64,000 nt of DNA from CAYZMS01 sp964479625 (GTDB lineage: Bacteria; Bacteroidota; Bacteroidia; Chitinophagales; Saprospiraceae). The stretch covers positions 1-64,000 of the forward strand of contig CAYZMS010000001.1 of the NCBI GenBank assembly GCA_964479625.1. The letters are read 5' to 3'. Below, piece after piece: positions 61,988 through 64,000 of the stretch. The translations under genes and the position numbers were made by a program. Under the pieces are notes generated by a model, which saw only the letters and a program-made list of their open reading frames with translations, was not told the DNA's origin and made no database searches. How positions within the stretch are numbered: the stretch's first letter is position 1; the number at the start of each line of letters is the position of its first letter.

Positions 61988-62349
61988 AAAAAGAGCGCCG
62001 ACTCTGTTGAATCGGCGCCCCTTTTGCATTGAAGGAAAACTCGGTGTTAGATCACTTCGTGTTGGTCATTTGCTATTAAGACCCGGCGAGTTACCAAAAT
62101 GCTGCCTGAGGGATAAAAAAAATTCAATAACCTCCTCAAATAATAAAAGCTGGACCGAGCTTTGTGATTCGGACTTAGCAATCGACCGAAGGTAAAGCCC
62201 GCCCGTCCAAATAAAAAGAACGGTGGGAAGAATGGACTGCCAACCGATTTGCAAGGGAAATCAAATCTTCACCACCCAGATCAAAGGTTTTGACCTGGAA
62301 GCGGTCATTAAGGATGAATAGGGTAGCGAAGTTTTGAAACGCCCCGATT
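61988..62349. other. Intergenic region between rnr and the two-component system
   Basis: 362 bp between convergent genes. Apart from the rnr terminator (61995-62025) I see no supportable gene. Short overlapping frames of 60-70 codons occur on both strands but lack any family pattern or plausible start context. Confidence 0.45.
61995..62025 (+). terminator. Terminator of rnr
   Basis: GCGCCGA (61995-62001) pairs with TCGGCGC (62012-62018), followed by CCCTTTT. It lies just after the rnr stop. Confidence 0.75.
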
Positions 62350-63033
62350 TTAGCCAATAAATTTATAGCCCACACCCCGGACACTCAAAAAAAACTCTGG
62401 ATTCCGGGGATCCTTTTCAAAATACTTTCGAAAAGAAAGAATGAAGTTGTCAATAGTCCGGGTAGAAGGGTATACATCATAACCCCAGACGCTCTGAAGG
62501 ATTTGTTGCCTGGATACCACTTCTCCTTTTCGATCTATCAATAACTTCAACAGCATGGCTTCCTTCTTGGTAAGGGTAAAATGCCCGGGATTGCCCTCTG
62601 CTTCATAAGTGCGAAAGTCGATCTGATTGTCTCCAAACTGATACCATTCGGTATTGGAGTCTTCTTTCTTGCTGGTCCGCTTTATAAGGTTGTTAACCCG
62701 CAGTAACAACTCCTCTAAGACGAAAGGCTTGGTCAGGTAATCGTCGGCACCGCGCTTCAGACCGGCAATACGATCGGTAGAGGTGTCTTTTGCCGTCAAA
62801 AAAATGATGGGGACCTCCATATTGGTCAAACGGATCTGCTCACAAACCTGGTAGCCATCTACTTCGGGTAACATGATATCGAGGATGATCAGGTCAAAAT
62901 GCTGTTCCCTGAAGTGTTTGGTGGCTTCCTTTCCATCCTTGGCAGTAACCACTTCATACTCCTCCATTTCAAGATTTAACTTGACGGCTTCACGTATATT
63001 TTCTTCGTCTTCGACTAACAGGATACGGAACAT
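62350..63033 (-). CDS. OmpR-family response regulator
   Basis: A 227-residue two-component regulator. The receiver domain spans about 1-120: acidic pocket LLVEDEENIREA, phosphoacceptor Asp in LIILDIMLPEVDGY (about 48-61), Thr in IIFLTAKDTS and Lys in YLTKPFVLEEL. The winged-helix DNA-binding domain spans about 135-227: FTLTKKEAMLLKLLIDRKGEVVSRQQILQSVWGYDVYPSTRTIDNFILSFRKYFE and the C-terminal VRGVGYKFIG. It follows the histidine kinase gene by 11 bp on the same strand, so they form a matched pair. RprY-like by overall architecture; target genes unknown. Confidence 0.94.
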   Translation of the reverse strand: MFRILLVEDEENIREAVKLNLEMEEYEVVTAKDGKEATKHFREQHFDLIILDIMLPEVDGYQVCEQIRLTNMEVPIIFLTAKDTSTDRIAGLKRGADDYLTKPFVLEELLLRVNNLIKRTSKKEDSNTEWYQFGDNQIDFRTYEAEGNPGHFTLTKKEAMLLKLLIDRKGEVVSRQQILQSVWGYDVYPSTRTIDNFILSFRKYFEKDPRNPEFFLSVRGVGYKFIG

Positions 63034-63044
63034 GTTATGGGATT

Positions 63045-64000
63045 TTAAACTTCTAATGGCTGGGGAACGAGATTTGCTTTTTTACTTTCTTGCATTGGAA
63101 ATTTAATGGTAAACACGGTTCCGGCGGGTTTGTTATCCTGCACTGTAATTTTTCCGTCATGGGCCAGTACAATTTGGTGTACGATATATAATCCCAGCCC
63201 TGTCCCTTTGGTCCGTCGGACATTTTCATTGCCAACCCGGTAAAATTTATCAAAAATGCGCTTTTTTTCTTTTTTGGGAATTCCCAAACCCTGATCAGCA
63301 ACGCAAAGTACAACCTGATGGGTTTCTCTTTTTAGTTGAACCTGTATAGCCGCAAGGTCGGGGGCAGGGGAGTACTTTACTGCATTTTCGAGTAAATTTA
63401 GAATGATGGAGGTGATCCCGTTGACATCCCCGTTGAATAGTGGTAGGTCATCACTGCACTCAAAGCGAATGGAAGCCTTGGGATGTTTGTCTTGCATGTA
63501 ATCGACTTGCTCCCGTATGAGTTCCTGAAGGTTTAGGGATTCGAACTGGGGTTCGTAGGCGGTTTCCAGCCGGGCAGACAACAATAAGTCATTTACAAGG
63601 CGGTGGAGTCGTTCGGTATCGCCCAAACTGTTTTGCAGGAGTTTCTCGCGCTGTTCGGTTCTAAGATTACTACGCCGGAGGAGGGTTTCCAAAACCAAAC
63701 GGATCGCTGCGATAGGTGATTTCAACTCATGGGTGATCGAAAGGAGGAAATTGCGCCGCTGCTGGGCAGCCCGCATTTCCCGGAGATAACCCCGGTTGAT
63801 CAAGTACATACCAATGAGCAGGATAATGGTAAATACGATCACCTCTCCGAAGATCATTTCCTCCTGGCGGAGGTACTGTGCTTTCAATGCTTTATACCGC
63901 GGATGGTTCTCAAAGTTTGCGGCATCAACTGGTATCCCCTCGGCTACCATCCCGATGCGCAGTAACTCCCGCTTGGCCTGAAAGGCATCTTGGTTTTTGG
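63045..64000 (-). CDS. Sensor histidine kinase, 5' end outside the window
   Basis: The frame is open to the right edge of the window, so the true start and the front of the sensor lie beyond 64000. The visible part ends a periplasmic region (an in-frame Met at 63950 is internal) and then has a transmembrane helix (GEVIVFTIILLIGMYLINRGYL). A HisKA domain with the phosphorylated His in FLLSITHELKSPIAAIRLVLETLL follows, then the ATP-binding domain: N-box IILNLLENAVKYSP, G1 ADQGLGIPKKEKKRIFDKFYRV, G2 RRTKGTGLGLYIVHQIV and the final GTVFTIKFP. It phosphorylates the adjacent OmpR-family regulator. The signal sensed cannot be read. Confidence 0.93.
   Translation of the reverse strand, partial: KNQDAFQAKRELLRIGMVAEGIPVDAANFENHPRYKALKAQYLRQEEMIFGEVIVFTIILLIGMYLINRGYLREMRAAQQRRNFLLSITHELKSPIAAIRLVLETLLRRSNLRTEQREKLLQNSLGDTERLHRLVNDLLLSARLETAYEPQFESLNLQELIREQVDYMQDKHPKASIRFECSDDLPLFNGDVNGITSIILNLLENAVKYSPAPDLAAIQVQLKRETHQVVLCVADQGLGIPKKEKKRIFDKFYRVGNENVRRTKGTGLGLYIVHQIVLAHDGKITVQDNKPAGTVFTIKFPMQESKKANLVPQPLEV

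Noticed and set aside
61541..62029. 162-codon frame antisense to the end of rnr
   Set aside because: Lies opposite the well-supported RNase R S1 and RNB regions and has no recognisable motif.
62066..62384. Short overlapping minus-strand frames after rnr
   Set aside because: 60-70 codons each, mutually overlapping, with no family features; region treated as intergenic.

Overview
The window looks like chromosomal DNA of a marine or environmental member of the Bacteroidota, most likely the Saprospiria/Lewinella side. Four kinds of evidence support this. Three secreted proteins carry type IX secretion system (T9SS) C-terminal sorting domains. There are SprB repeats, GEVED domains, a PorP/SprF protein and a PorE-like OmpA protein. 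Promoter-like sites fit the Bacteroidota pattern TTTG-N~20-TAnnTTTG. Nqr and a class B succinate dehydrogenase are present. The assignment is inferred from gene content; no 16S rRNA lies in the window. I saw no tRNA, rRNA, CRISPR array, transposase or prophage gene, and nearly every gene is intact.

Layout. 1-7.6 kb: a complete heme-acquisition operon in the order HmuY-like surface protein, hmuT, hmuU, hmuV, hmuS, hmuR. It has two ATGA overlaps and a 16-bp perfect palindrome upstream. 8.1-12.3 kb: rpe, a TonB-dependent receptor, a 54-codon membrane peptide and rpsP with an acidic tail. 12.4-16.5 kb: a candidate structured small RNA, an unknown helical protein and a fused trehalose-phosphate synthase/phosphatase. 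16.5-18.4 kb: an ECF sigma factor and an overlapping gene joining an anti-sigma-like inner-membrane start to a beta-barrel-like domain. 19-25.4 kb: a 2.1-kilo-residue subtilisin-like protease with 11 SprB repeats, two GEVED domains and a T9SS signal. 25.5-34 kb: NUDIX hydrolase, a second T9SS cargo, an LEA-like acidic protein, a PhoD-like phosphatase, small envelope proteins and a GT9 glycosyltransferase. 34-37.7 kb: PorP/SprF plus a PorE-like protein with an extra C-terminal DUF1573-type domain. 37.8-41.2 kb: a tetR-alkB-GMC oxidoreductase cluster for alkane oxidation. 41.3 kb: pnuC. 42.1-48.8 kb: nqrABCDEF. 48.9-52.3 kb: a FadL-like outer membrane protein, a FUSC-like membrane protein and two lipoproteins. 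52.6-55.3 kb: an ADP-forming acyl-CoA synthetase/GNAT fusion. 55.4-59 kb: sdhCAB. 59.2-64 kb: a hypothetical protein, RNase R and a two-component system whose kinase runs off the window.

How the parts connect. The heme operon supplies heme/iron that the sdh cytochrome b, the Fe-S enzymes and the di-iron AlkB would need. Sdh feeds electrons to quinone, and Nqr does the same while extruding sodium. PorP and the PorE-like protein are plausible parts of the T9SS machinery that would export the three sorting-domain proteins, including the HmuY-like one.

The most interesting items are: (1) an apparently tandem HmuY-like protein with a T9SS signal at the head of the heme operon; (2) a roughly 95-nt structured RNA candidate at 12.4 kb; (3) 7-bp TACTnnn tandem repeats directly before the start codons of sdhB and the GT9 gene; (4) an OmpA-DUF1573 fusion; (5) a membrane-anchored NqrA; and (6) the sigma factor/barrel pair. 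Family calls come from reading motifs. No database search was run.
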